Under the pieces are notes generated by a model, which was not told the DNA's origin, did not search any database, and worked only from the letters and a program-made list of their open reading frames with translations. A DNA stretch of 64,000 nt from Hericium rajendrae (Eukaryota; Basidiomycota; Agaricomycetes; Russulales; Hericiaceae): contig CM065890.1 of assembly GCA_033439255.1 (NCBI GenBank), forward strand, positions 1,364,001 through 1,428,000, written 5' to 3'. This document shows positions 36,545-48,327 of this stretch, one piece after another (the first letter of the stretch is position 1; every line of letters begins with the position of its first letter). The translations under genes and the position numbers were made by a program.

Positions 36545-37591
36545 TCAGGAGCAGGAGACGCCGAGATCGGGGAAATCGTACTGGCCAGGGACCGCGTTTT
36601 CGCAGCCCAGGCGATCCATGTGCGAGTTGCAGTTGACCTGATCGTCAGCAGACGAGCAGCAGCGCATGCAGAAGCGGTTCAGCGCCGGTTCAACGCTGTT
36701 TCCGGAGAACGCCGTGGATGCAGCAATGACGATGCGGGATACGGTCAGCGACGCAAGATACGCGACTTATCGGGATACGCACAGTTCGATGAAACTGGCG
36801 CCGTAGCCTCCAAAGGTGCATTGCGCACCGTTGGGATAGCGGACATCAAACTGTCCTCCGGTATCGGAGGGGTCTAGATGGAACTTTGTGGCGTCCATGC
36901 ACCCGGTTACCTATAGACGCAGTAGAGAAGTATGACGACCATATCAGATTGGGCAGAGGGCAGAAGGGCCGGGGAGACGCATACCTGGATCCACGACCCG
37001 TCATCGGCGTTCGAGATCGCCGCGGCAGTGATGAAGCCATCCGGAAGCCTGTTTGTGCAACTCGGATCCGCAGTGCCTGGGGTGCAGAAGGAGATGCCGT
37101 CTGCTTCTGCGTTCGATACGAGTTCTGTGGGCAAATGAACATATCAAAGTGGGTCATGAAACGATCGAGCGCGAAGCCGTACATACCTCCAGCAGCGCCC
37201 GGCATGATAAGGGCGAAGTCTTCTGCGTCCACGATGTGGACCGTTGTGGAAGGCGATGGGCTGCCGGTGGGTTCGGGCGTAGGGCGGGTGTCCTGGGAGT
37301 TGTTTGATAGGGCGCCTGGCGTTTGCGTAGCCCAGCGTCCGCATGTCGCCGAGGAACTGTCCGAGAGGCCTCCAGAAGAGCAGATTTGGCATAGAAAGAC
37401 CGATAAGACACCCAGTTAGAGACCTCTTCTGAGGCATTGGAGTTGATATAACGAGCTAGAGGTAGAAGCTGAGCTGGGCGTAGGCTATAGGGATCCGGCC
37501 AAGTCTGACGCGCGTCGAAAAGAATTGCAGCCTGTGCAGATACCAACAAACCAAGAAAAACCACCCCAGATAATCTGTTGATCAAGGACAT
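36545..37591 (-). CDS. secreted cysteine-rich protein of unknown function
   Basis: The protein begins with a signal peptide (MSLINRLSGVVFLGLLVSAQ, cut probably after AQA). Five exons are read. Exon 1 ends at NASEEVSNWV. Exon 2 has SSATCGRWATQTPGALSNN, a Pro/Thr linker and VDAEDFALIMPGAAG. Exon 3 has LVSNAEADGISFCTPGTADP and DGFITAAAISNADDGSWIQ. Exon 4 has VTGCMDATKFHLDPSDTGGQ and GAQCTFGGYGASFIEL. Exon 5 has VEPALNRFCMRCCSSADDQV and ends YDFPDLGVSCS. The intron donors are gtctta (weak), gtatgt, gtatgc and gtgcgt. The many paired cysteines and the lack of any catalytic motif suit a disulfide-rich secreted protein, a type I associate with conserved basidiomycete hypotheticals. An effector or wall role would be guesswork. 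Confidence 0.75.
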
Positions 37592-38236
37592 TATCCTCTG
37601 TGAGCCTGACAGAGATAGAGAAGGATAGAGAAGAAACGAGAGCGGTCAACGATGGCCACGCTGAGGTCGTCGTTGTCAAGTTGCAAGCGGCCATGCGACA
37701 ACCAAACAACTAAACATCAACCGCGATGCTCTCACGTGCCTTCATGGGCATAATTCTAGCAAAATTCTCCGCTCGCTATTCCTGCTTATACCTTCCTTCC
37801 TGACAGTGAATACGCGCGCTCTACGTGTCTATAGGGCGTGCAGAAAAAATAACATGCCCTCGCAAGTATTTGACCCTTGGGCGCATAAAGGGTTTAGCAG
37901 ATATTCCCGCTACCCCTGGGTAGTGGGTCTTAGACGACGAACATGTCATTTCGTTTCCCCTTCAAAATTTAGGTTCAGTGGCTGTGTACCCCTGTCGGCA
38001 AACACCGACCACTTCTGACTGTCTGCAGCTCGCACAAAAATAAAACGATTCCCGTGTCCGGCCTGTTCCAAACTACAGTTTGCCTTCACAGAGCGATAGC
38101 TTACATGCTATACGATATGTACACATAAAACTAGCCCTTACTACGTGCGGACGCAAAAGTTATTGTCGGTCGAAACTTCTGTTGTTCACTTGTGGCGCAA
38201 ACGCAGCACGTCACGCAACGGTAATATCTCCCTTAG
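37592..38236. other. intergenic upstream of Cys-rich gene
   Basis: No gene is seen. The segment contains the promoter side of the Cys-rich gene and ends at the left terminus of the hAT-type element. Confidence 0.4.
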
Positions 38237-38699
38237 TGTTGTGCAGGCCCGGCCTGAAGCCGTCGGCCGAGCCAAGCCAGGCCGGTTTGGGCCGGGCCAA
38301 GCCGGGCCATAGCCGTTTTGGGCCAGGGTAAGACAGCTCGGCCTCACCTCTTGCAGGCCAAGGCCCGGCCGGCAAGCCATGGCTTTCCCGATTAGGAATA
38401 CACATGGCTGTCCAGGCTGCTCTAGTCTGCTTTCATAAGTGAATTCCTTGTTGGGAGGGTCACCTTGTTAGACGGAGTTTGAATGTAACGCGGGGGCGGA
38501 GCTCAAATTAACTTAACAAGTGGGTTATCAATTAAATCTCATTTACAGGCCCTTCGCTGGCCTCCTAGCCCCTGCGGCAGTCAACTCCACAAAATGAAAG
38601 CGTCCCAAAAGGACCATCAGAAAAGAACATCTGAGTATAAGCATGCTGTGTGCGAAAAAAGAGGGGCACGCGAGGGGCAATTCACAATGACGGGGAGGT

Positions 38700-38770
38700 G
38701 GGCGCCCTCGGGATTCGAACCAAAAGGGTCGACACATTGCACTGTATGCCATAACCCACTAAGCCATAAA
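38700..38770 (-). repeat. tRNA-like segment with A and B boxes (SINE-like)
   Basis: On the minus strand tggcttagtgg matches an RNA polymerase III A box (TRGCNNAGTGG), and 30-35 nt later ggttcgaatcccg matches the B box consensus. The sequences that should form the acceptor stem do not pair, so it is not a functional tRNA gene. A tRNA-derived SINE head or tRNA relic inside the hAT-bounded segment is the likely reading. Confidence 0.5.
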
Positions 38771-39014
38771 GCTGTTTAAAACTGGCCTTATGCAAAACAT
38801 ATCATGTCGAGGCACCACCACAGGCTGCGGAATGGGTTGGGTTCATTCACAAGGACTTTTACATCCTCGCATGCTGTTCGCTCTAGTGACTATAGCAAAT
38901 GTCAAGTATCCAGCGATGTAGATGCATCGATTGAGGAAATATGCTATATTACATAATGTGCTGTGGCTCGGCAGGGTGGCTAAGGGGTCCCTCCCGACAA
39001 GCCCCGGGTTACCG

Positions 39015-39085
39015 AAAGCAGACGTCAGACAGACGATCCTGAGGCACGAAGGTTGAGTCCTGTCTACTCTGCCTCTGGGAGACTA
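39015..39085 (+). repeat. dispersed repeat, copy 1
   Basis: The word run gatcctgaggcacgaaggtt, followed by gagtcctgtctactctgcct and ctgggaga, recurs on the other strand at 52842-52908 with about five differences in 65 bp. A degenerate B box (ggttgagtcctg) lies in it, and an A-box-like tggctaagggg lies 70 bp before, so it may also be SINE-derived. Confidence 0.6.
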
Positions 39086-39129
39086 GGCTGCTCAGGCTTC
39101 GATCCTTGTCCGATCCCGCCCACCGCGCG

Positions 39130-39240
39130 TTGATCCTGGATTTCCTAGGGGGACATTCGCGGGAAAGAGCAAATGTCCTGAAGTGTCCAGCGAATGCTCC
39201 GTGGGGGCTCGAGACCCCCGAATGTCCTGCCGATGTTAGA
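39130..39240 (+). repeat. left arm of inner inverted repeat
   Basis: Reverse-complemented, this arm reads ggacatttg...gtcc...aggaaatc-agg-tcaacgcgcggtgg, matching 40560-40665. The arm is about 75-110 bp with several indels, and it repeats the word gacatt(c/t)g and its complement several times. Confidence 0.55.
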
Positions 39241-39440
39241 TCGTCCACGTGTAGATAGCTTTGAGGCGCCTGACCTTGACGTGTCGCGAAATTCACTAAG
39301 TCGTGCTCAGGCGCGCCTCCCTTTTTGTGCCCCGCCTCCCTTCTCCCACCTCATCGTGCCCCGCAGCGAGTAAGTGCCTGTATGCGCTGTTTTCTCCTTC
39401 CCTCGGCTTGACGAGCTCTATTTTCGTGATCTCTGGATCT

Positions 39441-39770
39441 ATGCCAGGTGCACAGAAAGTCTCAGGCCGACATTACTGTCCGTGCAAGCCCTGTAGCTCC
39501 CATGATCCCCCGCGCAGGCAGGCCAAGCATACCATATATGACCATCTGGAGAGAAAATCAAGGGCCCTGGCCCGAAAGTCCTTGGCCTTGGCTCAAAAGT
39601 CCTCTCGGGCTGTCGCTTCTGTGCCGCTAGCAGCTCGGGATAACAATAATGTAGGTCTTTCTCGACCCCGCTGCCATCCTTCTGGGGAGTGCGAGCCTCC
39701 GCGACAAGAATCGCCTGTTGATGGCATGCGGGATTCATCAGGTGCGTGGGGATGCTTCTCACAATCGTGA
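39441..39770 (+). pseudogene. fragment of a CACTA/Plavaka-like transposon ORF
   Basis: The frame starts MPGAQKVSGRHYCPCKPCSS and continues RRQAKHTIYDHLERKSRALA. A short C-x-C-x2-C cluster followed by a ...TIYDHL helix is how many Agaricomycete Plavaka (CACTA superfamily) proteins begin. Only this N-terminal piece (about 110 codons) is present; the catalytic region is absent. Assignment rests on recall of the family pattern and is tentative. Confidence 0.35.
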
Positions 39771-40559
39771 TACTGACGCCATGCCGCCTCTCGTGCTCGG
39801 AACCTGGATCTGATCGCGCGATGCTTGACGCGATGCGCAGACTTGTAAGTGCTGTATCTCGTATTCGGAAGGAGATTCTTACCATCTTGGTTGCTCTGCG
39901 TAGTCTCGTCGCTACCCGCTGGGGCAGCGCGCCGCGTGATGTATGGATCCTTGAAGCGGGGGCAATCGACGGCTTGTTTGGAAAGCCGAGCACGTTTGGC
40001 ATCAGGGATTCTGGGAGACGCGGGAGGGTTCGGCATGATATATGGTATTTTGGAGCAGGTAAGTCATCGATTGTATGGTGTTTACAGCGCACTGAACGTT
40101 CGCTCTTTGGAGGCGCAGCTTAGACCATGGGGCTGCCGTATTTAACCTCTCTATCCATCCTCGTCGCCGCCGTCCCCGACTCGATCAAGGTTCTTCTTGA
40201 TCCCTCTCGTCGCTGTCGCCTTTGATCGCTGCCCAATCCCGTCGCGCGATACGCATCGATTAATTCGCGTTCGATGTTCGTCATGCACACTTCTGTTGCC
40301 TCCTCATAATTACTGCTCGCTTTGGAGCTTCATTTCCCTTTCTCGCTCAGAACCTCAAGTCGTTTGCGAGCCTCGTGTACTTAATCTGTGCCAAATGCTA
40401 GCTACTGTATCATTTGCAATAAATCATATTTATTCGGAATTAATTGAGCAAGCAACAATACCAGCGCATGCCGCGGCTGGGTGCTGCTTTCCATGGACAC
40501 TACAATATGACATTTGCCTGACATTGGCGGGAAATCGCGCGGGTCCGGAGATTGTCGGG

Positions 40560-40665
40560 CTGATGTTCCACAAAGTGTCCTGGGTGGACATTTGTCGGAA
40601 ACCGGCCGTTTCCGGCAAATGTCCTGCCAGGAAATCGAGGGTCAACGCGCGGTGGCCCCGTCTCT
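40560..40665 (+). repeat. right arm of inner inverted repeat
   Basis: This is the partner of 39130-39240. It contains gtggacatttgtcgg, ccggcaaatgtcctgcc and the terminal block gggtcaacgcgcggtgg. Together the two arms bound about 1.5 kb that includes the Plavaka-like fragment. Confidence 0.55.
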
Positions 40666-41622
40666 GAGCTCCTCGTGGGCGCAGGCATGAACTTTGTATT
40701 CTATCTCCATCCCTGTATCAACACATACCCACCCGTTTGGCGTACATGGCTGTTTCCCGCACCAGCAAAGCCAGATACCATACGCAACATACACGACAAC
40801 ACAGAGCGCGCGCACCAAAGGCAACGAGGGCTGCACGCACGCGATATACGCGATGCGTTCGCGACGAACTCAATCCACGACACCTTAAACGACTGTGCGC
40901 TGCCGTTATTTGCGTTTGTGCGCTAACAGCGCAAGTAGCGATAAATGACAAGAAACCGGGTGAGTACTAGCTAGCTTCTGCGTACATAAGAACTAATGAG
41001 AGATACGCACATACAACATCAGTGATACCATGTATCTCCCACCATCCACTGCCGCCTGCCAGATATGCGATGTGTTCGTAGCGCCCTCTGACGTTTGGCG
41101 TGAAATGAGATACAGGTAGGTAATGTGACAAACTATATTCCGACGACACTCGCACAGCCCGCCTTCGTCCAACATCCCGCCTGCACCTCGCCGACACATC
41201 ATGCCGCCTCATGGTGAGCTGTGACCACATGAACCTGTTGGCTGGCGACATCTATAATGCGCGTAAGCTGTCCTCGCGTGCACCGGAGAATGTGCACGAA
41301 CCCAAAGTGAGTGAGGACATCGTGATGGTTGATATCAATGGTGCAGAGTGCTCACTCTTCGACCGTGAGGAGGTCTTTGCCAATGTACATAGTCCTTGTG
41401 AATTGTACTATGGTAGAGTACAATATTGACTTGTAAATGCAGAGTTTTATTGCAGAAACGTCTCGCCAATAATAAGGGTGGAGGCCGGGGCTTGAGCCGG
41501 GCCAAGCCGTGGCCGAGCCTGAGCCTGCACCTCCGGCTCGGCCTGTACTTTGGACAAGCCTGAGCCCCCGTAGGCCGAGCCGAAGCCGGGGCTTTCAGGC
41601 CGAGCCGGGCCTGCACATCACT

Positions 41623-42104
41623 AAATCCCTCGTCGCCACGCACGAATGCTTGAAATTCCGCATGACAGCCCCCATGATCGTCCTCAAACACCTCACGCTG
41701 TCCAATCCTACTTTTCGCGTGATCTCACCGCCCAAATCAGCGGTCATGTCGTGTGACGCTCGAGTCACACCGGGTAGCGGGCTTTGCCGCGCAGACGGCC
41801 CTACCTGAGTTATTACGCCAATAATATCGCCCCGCTTACAGTCAATGGCGAGGCTAGCCGTTCCTTTTTTCGACTTTGCCACGATTCCACCGTCAGAACG
41901 GCACTCAAAAGAAGCAGTTAGCAAGCGCATCTAGGGGATGAGCGCCGCGCTGTAGCGCTAGGACGAAGGGGATCAAGGGCGGTCATCTTTCACATCAGCT
42001 AGTGCTCCAAGCCTCCAAAGCCCTTTATATTTGTCTCACTTCACTTCAAGTCGACTCACGACGTCAGGACAAAGACGAAGCTTCCAGCGCACGACTACTC
42101 CCGG
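41623..42104. other. intergenic upstream of DUF6593 gene
   Basis: No gene is supported. Overlapping open frames of about 100 codons on both strands at 41509-41930 lack motifs. Confidence 0.4.
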
Positions 42105-43034
42105 ATGCATCGACGTTCTCCCAGCCTGCAGCCCAAATGGGACGGCTTGAAGCCACAAACGGCGAGCTGCCATCTCATCCTCACCAGCAAGAACGTGTTG
42201 GACACGTCATTCATTGGCAAGCCTACAAGACAACCGCTCTATACCACTATCACCCGGACTGGAGTGACGACGTTGCATCGGTTCGGCGCGGCGGGCGATA
42301 TCCTAGAGGTGGCACAGGTGCAGTGGGACATCACGGCCAAGGACGAGCACATGATTGTCGCAGACGGACGTCGCATGCGATATGAAGAGCTTCTGAGTAG
42401 AACGAAAAGTTTGTTTGGCAGCCAGTAAGTGCCGTCAGCTTTGCACTTCTTGCAATCCGTGCTTACATGTCCTTCCCATCTGTCCTTGATAGATCGCGCG
42501 CGTTTGACGCGGGTGGTCGTCGTTGCAAATGGAAGCACAGAGAAGACTATGGATCTACATTGGACATCCTATGGTCTGGTCTCAGGGCCTGGCAGTGCTT
42601 TTCTTCGTCGGCGAGTACACGGTCCGAGTCACCCCTTCCATACCCACGGCACTCAGCCACCATCTTCACCGACTCTTCTCGCCGTATTTCTTCCTCCACA
42701 GCACGGTTCACTCAAAGCCGAGCTCATGGTATTCGAGGATGGCATGCCCATGCTGAATGAGATCGTCTTCACCGCGGTACTGATGGCCACGACCAAATCG
42801 CAATGGAGAGAAGCACGGAGCCAGAGCAGTCTGACTGTCGAAGACCTTGTCGAAATGGGCCATCAGCGACGCGGCAGCACCGTCAGGTTACCGCCATACC
42901 GTCGCACGCTGTCCCCTGGTCGCCAGCAGATGGATATTCAGCATTCGCCTCCCGGACTCGCCACCATAGAGGATACCTCGTCGATATCGCCGCCCCCGTA
43001 TAAGTCTACGGTTTCGCTGAGGGCGGGCGACTAG
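42105..43034 (+). CDS. DUF6593 domain protein
   Basis: The start ATG at 42105 leads into the family core LILTSKNVLDTSFIGKPTRQ, PLYTTITRTGVTTLHRFG, ILEVAQVQWDITAKDEHMIV and YEELLSRTKSLFGS. An intron at 42425-42492 (gtaagt...cttgatag) joins SLFGSQ to SRAFDAGGRRCKWKHREDYG. The frame then changes once between about 42555 and 42640, where no intron fits, before HPFHTHGTQPPSSPTLLAVF and LMVFEDGMPMLNEIVFTAVL. A low-complexity C-terminal tail of 75 residues follows. DUF6593 proteins are abundant in Agaricomycetes and their function is not known. There is no signal peptide. Confidence 0.75.
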
Positions 43035-43397
43035 AACACGGCCTTCCCTCTTTCCGTGGGTCGTAGCTTCCAATACTTACTACTGTTAACCTTTCGTTAT
43101 ATATTTTACTGCGACATTGGACAATTCCTTTCCTTGGGTTTTTCAGTCTAGGTGGGGTTCTTGTCGGGCTTTACGGTTACCAACCCCTCGTGAGGGTGTA
43201 TTACCTAATGTATGAATTACCGAGTCTTCTATCCGCACCTGTTTTGCCCTGCGACAAGTTGCCTCCGTCTTGCCTCTCTACTGTCGTCGTCGCAAACTTG
43301 GGTGTATTCGTCAGGTATACTGCTGCACAGGGGCCCCTGTGTCGTACGCTGCACGTCGTTTGGCGCACGTCGATACGCGAATGTCTGCAGCATCGGA

Positions 43398-46300
43398 ATG
43401 GCCCTGTCTGTACACCTGTCGACGGTCAGACACAAGTCCAGCAGCATCTTTCGTGCTCTTCATACCTCAGGACCATCCCATGCTTTATCTCAGCGACGAG
43501 CACCTTCAAACTCATCCATCCAGAAGGCCTCATCCATCCGCGAGGTGCGCCCACGCGATGCAGAGCGTGTCACAACGAAGAAGCCGGAGAAACAGTTACA
43601 GGATTACGGTGTGTTCCAGTCTCGAGATATTGTGTCCAAACGCCCATCAGAGCCCACAGTCAAGCGCAATGAAGTCGGCGTGCAGATGCTGTCTCGGCGT
43701 CTCCACGCCCAGATCTTCAAGAACGCGTCCTTCCCCGCCCCCGACCCGCGCTACGTCCGCATCGCGCAGGAGCACCTCGAGATGCACGGCCTCGACCGCA
43801 CACAGGGCTCCGTGCTCCCCGACGTCGGCTTTCACGCTCCCCCCGCTCCAAGGCCGCACCATCGACGAGCACTTCGCGCGCATCGGCCAGGCTGCGGCGG
43901 AGCCCTGGCGCGCGCTAGCGACGACGCTCGCGGACGCCGCGCTCCCGCCGCGGCCCGACTCCTGGGAGATCCAGTCCGGCTGGACGAAGTACCACTGGCA
44001 CGCGGACGGCTCGAGCTACAGCGAGCACGTCGACTTTCCGGTGCACGAGGGGCGGGCGGAGCAGATGCTGGTGCTCGATGTGGAGACGATGCCGAACCAC
44101 CATCCGTATCCGGTCATGGCGTGTGCGGCGTCGCGCAGTGGGTGGTATGCGTGGATGTCGCCGTGGCTTTTGGGGGAGAGCGAGGATCAACAGCATCTCA
44201 TTGCGCTCGGCGATTCGCATGTCCCGCGCGTTGTTGTTGGGCATAACGTGTCGTATGATCGTGCACGCGTCAGGGAGGAGTACAATCTCGCCGGAACGGG
44301 GACACGCTGGCTCGATACGATGGCGCTGCATGTTGCTGTCAAGGGCATATCTTCTCATCAGCGGCCGGCATGGATGAAGTACCGCAAGTCGAAGGTGAAG
44401 GAGCGCGAGCAGAAGGAGGAGGCGTACGAGGTGATCGTGGAGCTCCTGCGGGAGATGGACTCGCGCCCTGAGCAAGAGGTCGGCGCGAAGCGCGAGGAGA
44501 TGCTGAAGCTGAAACAGGCCCTGGAAGAGGGTCTGCCGCAGCTGCTCGAGGGCGCCGAGGAAGAGGAAGAAGAGGCAGACGTATCATCGAAGCGCTGGGA
44601 GGACATCACGTCTGCGAACTCCCTTGCGGACGTCGCGAAGCTGCATTGCGACATCGAAGTGGACAAGAGCATTCGCAACGACTTCATGACGCATTCGCCG
44701 GCCGATATTCTCGCGAACATACAGGACTATCTCAACTACTGTGCACAGGACGTCGCCGTCACGCATGCTGTCTACGCGAAGGTCCTGCCCGCGTTTCTCG
44801 TCGCGTGCCCGAGTCCCGTTTCTTTCGCAGGGATCTTGTCCATGGGATCCAGCTTCTTGACTGTCAATGAGGAATGGGAGAAATACCTCGAAAATGCAGA
44901 AAGGACTTACAGGGAACTCGAAGACAAGGTCAAAAAGCGGCTTACTGACCTCGCGTACGAGTCCAAGGACCTCATGGAAGGTGACCGCTGGAAGGACGAT
45001 GTCTGGCTGTCTCAGCTCGACTGGACCCCGAAAGTCGCAAACAAGTCGCGCGGCATCTCAAATGGGGAGCAGGTATGTAAATCACTTTGCTTGTCACGTC
45101 CATTTGATCTTACTGTCTTGGTGCTCGGACAGACGTCAGATCCGACTGCGTCAACAGCAGGACAACAGCCAGCTTGGTACGCCGGAGCTATCGGCATGCG
45201 AGCCTTTCAAGACCAGTGTTGTCAATCGCATTCTGCCGCCGCTTCTTAAGGTCACTTTCGACGGTCACCCACTTCAGTATTCAACATCGGACAGATGGCA
45301 CTTCGTCGTTGATGGCTTGGTTGAACATCTTCCGTCGGCCGGCAAGGCGAAGTTGACTTCGATCTTGGGTCGCAGCCATGGCCTCCCATATCTGAAGAGC
45401 GGTCGCTTGAGTGCGGATGAAGTCGATCTAGCCACTGCTATAGCGAGCGGCGACAAAGACAGCGCTACATGGGATCGAGTATTGGACTTAGCCGCGCGCG
45501 TCGCGCAGTCGGCGGATTCTGCGAGCGTGCAGGACGATCCGTCATTGAAGCAGCTGGATTGGGAACCCGTCGATCCGAACAGCGTTTTGTCCTCTTCATC
45601 GAAGAAGGCCATGCCCAAAGTCATATGGCCTAAATGGTTCTGGGATCTGACAAGGCCGCGGAAGGATGCGCCTCCTGGGACTGTGGACCTCACCTCGCGC
45701 AGCCGCGTCGCACCACTCCTTTTGCATCTGTCTTGGCAGGGCTGGCCGCTCTTCCACTCGCGCCAGCACGGCTGGACCTTCCGCGTCCTCAAGTCGGCGA
45801 ACCACACCACGCGACAAGTGCCCTTGACTTCCACGACGCAGCCGACGACGCGCTGCAGAATATGAGTCATCACGAGGGCTACGTATTCTATAAGCTGCCG
45901 CACAAGGATGGCGAGAGCGCGAACGTTGGCAGCCCGCTTGGGAAGACCTTCATCAAGTTCGCCCAGGACGGGACATTGACAAGTCCAGGCGATGAGGCGA
46001 AGAGCGCGCTGGACATGAATGCGCAGTGCAGCTATTGGATCAGCGCCCGCGATCGTGTGATGAAGCAGATGGTTGTGTGGCAGCAGCAGGCGCTGGACAT
46101 GGGCTTTGCGGGACTGGACGCGGACGCTGTGGCTTCGGGCAAGAAATGGGGGATGATCATACCGCAGGTAATCACCATGGGCACCGTGACGCGCCGCGCT
46201 ATCGAGAAGACATGGCTCACGGCCAGCAACGCGAAGAAGAACCGCGTCGGCTCTGAGCTCAAGGCGATGGTCCGCGCGCCGGGGGCTATTCCATCGTCGG

Positions 46301-47521
46301 CGCGGACGTCGACTCCGAGGAGCTCTGGATATCGAGCGTGATGGGTGATGCTCAGTTCGGGCTGCACGGCGCGACGGCGATCGGGTGGATGACGCTGAAG
46401 GCACGAAGGCGGCCGGGACGGATCTGCATTCGAAGACCGCGAGCATCTTGGGGATCTCGCGCGACCAGGCGAAGGTTTTCAACTACTCGCGGATCTACGG
46501 CGCCGGGATGCGGCACGCGGTGCTGCTGTTGTTACAGGCGAACGCGAGCATGCTGCCGGAGCAGGCGCAGAAATTGGCCGAGGCGCTGTACGCGCAGACG
46601 AAGGGGAAGAACACGCATCGGAGCGACATCTTCGATCGCAAGTTCTGGTTCGGCGGGACGGAGAGCTTCGTGTTCAACAAGCTCGAGGAGATCGCGCTGT
46701 CAGACTGTCCGCAGACGCCCGCGCTCGGATGTGGGATCACGGGTGCGCTGTCGAAGGAGTACTTGCCCGCCGAGTTCGGTTCGGACTACATGCCCTCGCG
46801 CATCAACTGGGTCGTGCAGTCGTCGGGCGTCGACTACCTACACCTGCTCATCGTCGCCATGGACCATCTGATCCACAAATACGCCATCAACGCGCGGTAC
46901 CTCATCTCGGTGCACGACGAGCTGCGCTACCTGGTGAAGGACGAAGACCGCTACCGCGCGGCGCTGGCGCTGCAGATCGCGAACTTGTGGACGCGCAGCC
47001 TGTTCGCGTTCCGTCTGGGGATGGACGACCTCCCGCAGGGCGTCGCGTTCTTCTCGGCCGTGGACGTCGACCGCGTGCTGCGCAAGGAGACGGACATGCC
47101 GTGCGTGACGCCGTCGCAGACCAGCCGATCCCGCCCGGCGAGTGCCTCGACATCCAGCAGGTGCTCGCGCAGACGCACGGCGGTTCGATGCGCGCGGACG
47201 GCGCGCCCATGCCGGAGCCCCCCGCGGACGCGGACGGGCCCGCCGCCCGCGGGCTACGCCCCGCCCGACTGCCTGCGGCACCGCGCGACGAGCGCCGCGT
47301 TCCTGCGCGCGCAGGCGACGAACGAGTTCGCGGAGGTGAAGCATCTCGCGCAGCAGGTCTCGGGCACGAAGTTTGAGGGCGGGATCGGCGGCGGGCGCGC
47401 GAAGAAGCAGCGGCGCAGGGCGCAAAAGGCGCCGATTGGGAAGAGCGAGGACATTAACTGGGCGGCGGTCGCGGAGCAGTTCGCGGAGGGCGGGCTGCCG
47501 CATGATTTTCTTCTTTCGTAG
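43398..47521 (+). CDS. MIP1: mitochondrial DNA polymerase gamma
   Basis: This is the family A polymerase that replicates mitochondrial DNA. The ATG at 43398 opens an Arg/Ser-rich presequence ([20 protein letters not shown]); an upstream in-frame ATG at 43212 is also possible. The 3'-5' exonuclease shows Exo I (VLDVETMP, 44.08 kb), Exo II ([12 protein letters not shown], 44.24 kb) and Exo III ([13 protein letters not shown], 44.74 kb). An intron at 45073-45139 joins GISNGEQ to [19 protein letters not shown]. The polymerase shows motif A ([10 protein letters not shown], 46.31 kb), motif B ([16 protein letters not shown], 46.48 kb) and motif C (HDE at 46913-46921). Six one-base frame changes interrupt it (near 43832, 45825, 46275, 46402, 47115, 47255), two of them clearly a G short in a G run. 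As the gene is essential, assembly errors are the best reading. About 1350 residues. Confidence 0.96.
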
Positions 47522-47604
47522 ATCAGTGATTCGGTCGCTCGCAATTAACTTATTGTGTTAACTGTCGTATATATAGGCATCTTATTGTAGTGTAGTATAT
47601 CCTT

Positions 47605-47690
47605 ATAATGCATTGTTTGTCCCCGCTGTTTGCTATACAGGGTCGTACAAAGGTGCGCCTACAGTTCGAAATCCTAGTATCCGCTTTCGT
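47605..47690 (+). repeat. direct repeat in MIP1 3' flank, copy 1
   Basis: The run tgcattgtttg...ccccgctgtttgctataca, ...gcgcctaca-ttcgaaatcctagtat recurs at 51012-51092 in the same orientation, with about ten differences and short gaps. Weaker similarity extends about 80 bp to the left of both, up to the MIP1 stop codon. Confidence 0.7.
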
Positions 47691-48327
47691 CAAACGCGCC
47701 TGAGGCGGGGTCAAGGACCTGGCCGGGCGGTCTATCCGTAAGAAGAGGGGTGGAACCAGCCCGTGGATATGGTCGAAACCGCGAAGAAAGATGTGACACC
47801 TAGACCGAGCACAAAGCCCTTCTCGCCGCTGAGGCCCGAATCCCGAAGGTACACATTGTTAATGTTGTCCTGCGACGTCGCGCACGCTTTACCACTGGCG
47901 AGGATTATGGAGCACATCGGGCTTGATGCTAGAAATTTGAGGACAACAAAGGACTTCCAGGTGAGTATGAATGTAATTCGTATACCTGTCTTCATATGGA
48001 GCTATGTCACACTCGGCTGTGGCGGTAGGAAACGGAATGTTTATGTAGAACGGCCTCGAGTCAGTACTTTGTGTCGATCGACGCGCGTCGACGACAAGGT
48101 ATGATTTAGATCCATGTTCCAAGACGGATTCCTCCTAAACACGTATAGAGTTGAACCCAGTACGGTCCCAACGGCGATAAGAACAGAAGACTCTCATGTG
48201 AGTCAGTTTCCACCAGCGTCACCACGCAATTCCTGACTATCTCCGTGTCTTTGACGGTCGAATGGGCTCGCTTGATAATCGACTAATCATACAGGACTCG
48301 TAAATAACCCAGAGACCATCTGACACA

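Larger units (their letters stand above)
38237..41622. mobile_element. hAT-type DNA transposon, non-autonomous or decayed
   Basis: The left end reads tagtgttgtgcaggcccggc and the right end, reverse-complemented, reads tagtgatgtgcaggcccggc: 19 of 20 bases agree. TAGNG ends are usual for hAT elements. The subterminal 130-150 bp on both sides are crowded with ggccgggcc, ggccgagcc and aagccgggc words, also typical. The flanks show a degraded target duplication (atctccct before, aatccct after), so the 8-bp duplication is only probable. No hAT transposase is recognisable in the 3.4 kb. The interior carries other repeats and a fragment of another transposon type, so it is a nested, immobile-looking copy. 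Confidence 0.6.

Noticed and set aside
43212-44246. 344-codon frame as a gene separate from MIP1
   Set aside because: It is the 5' part of MIP1 before a one-base shift; its last 70 codons are off-frame.
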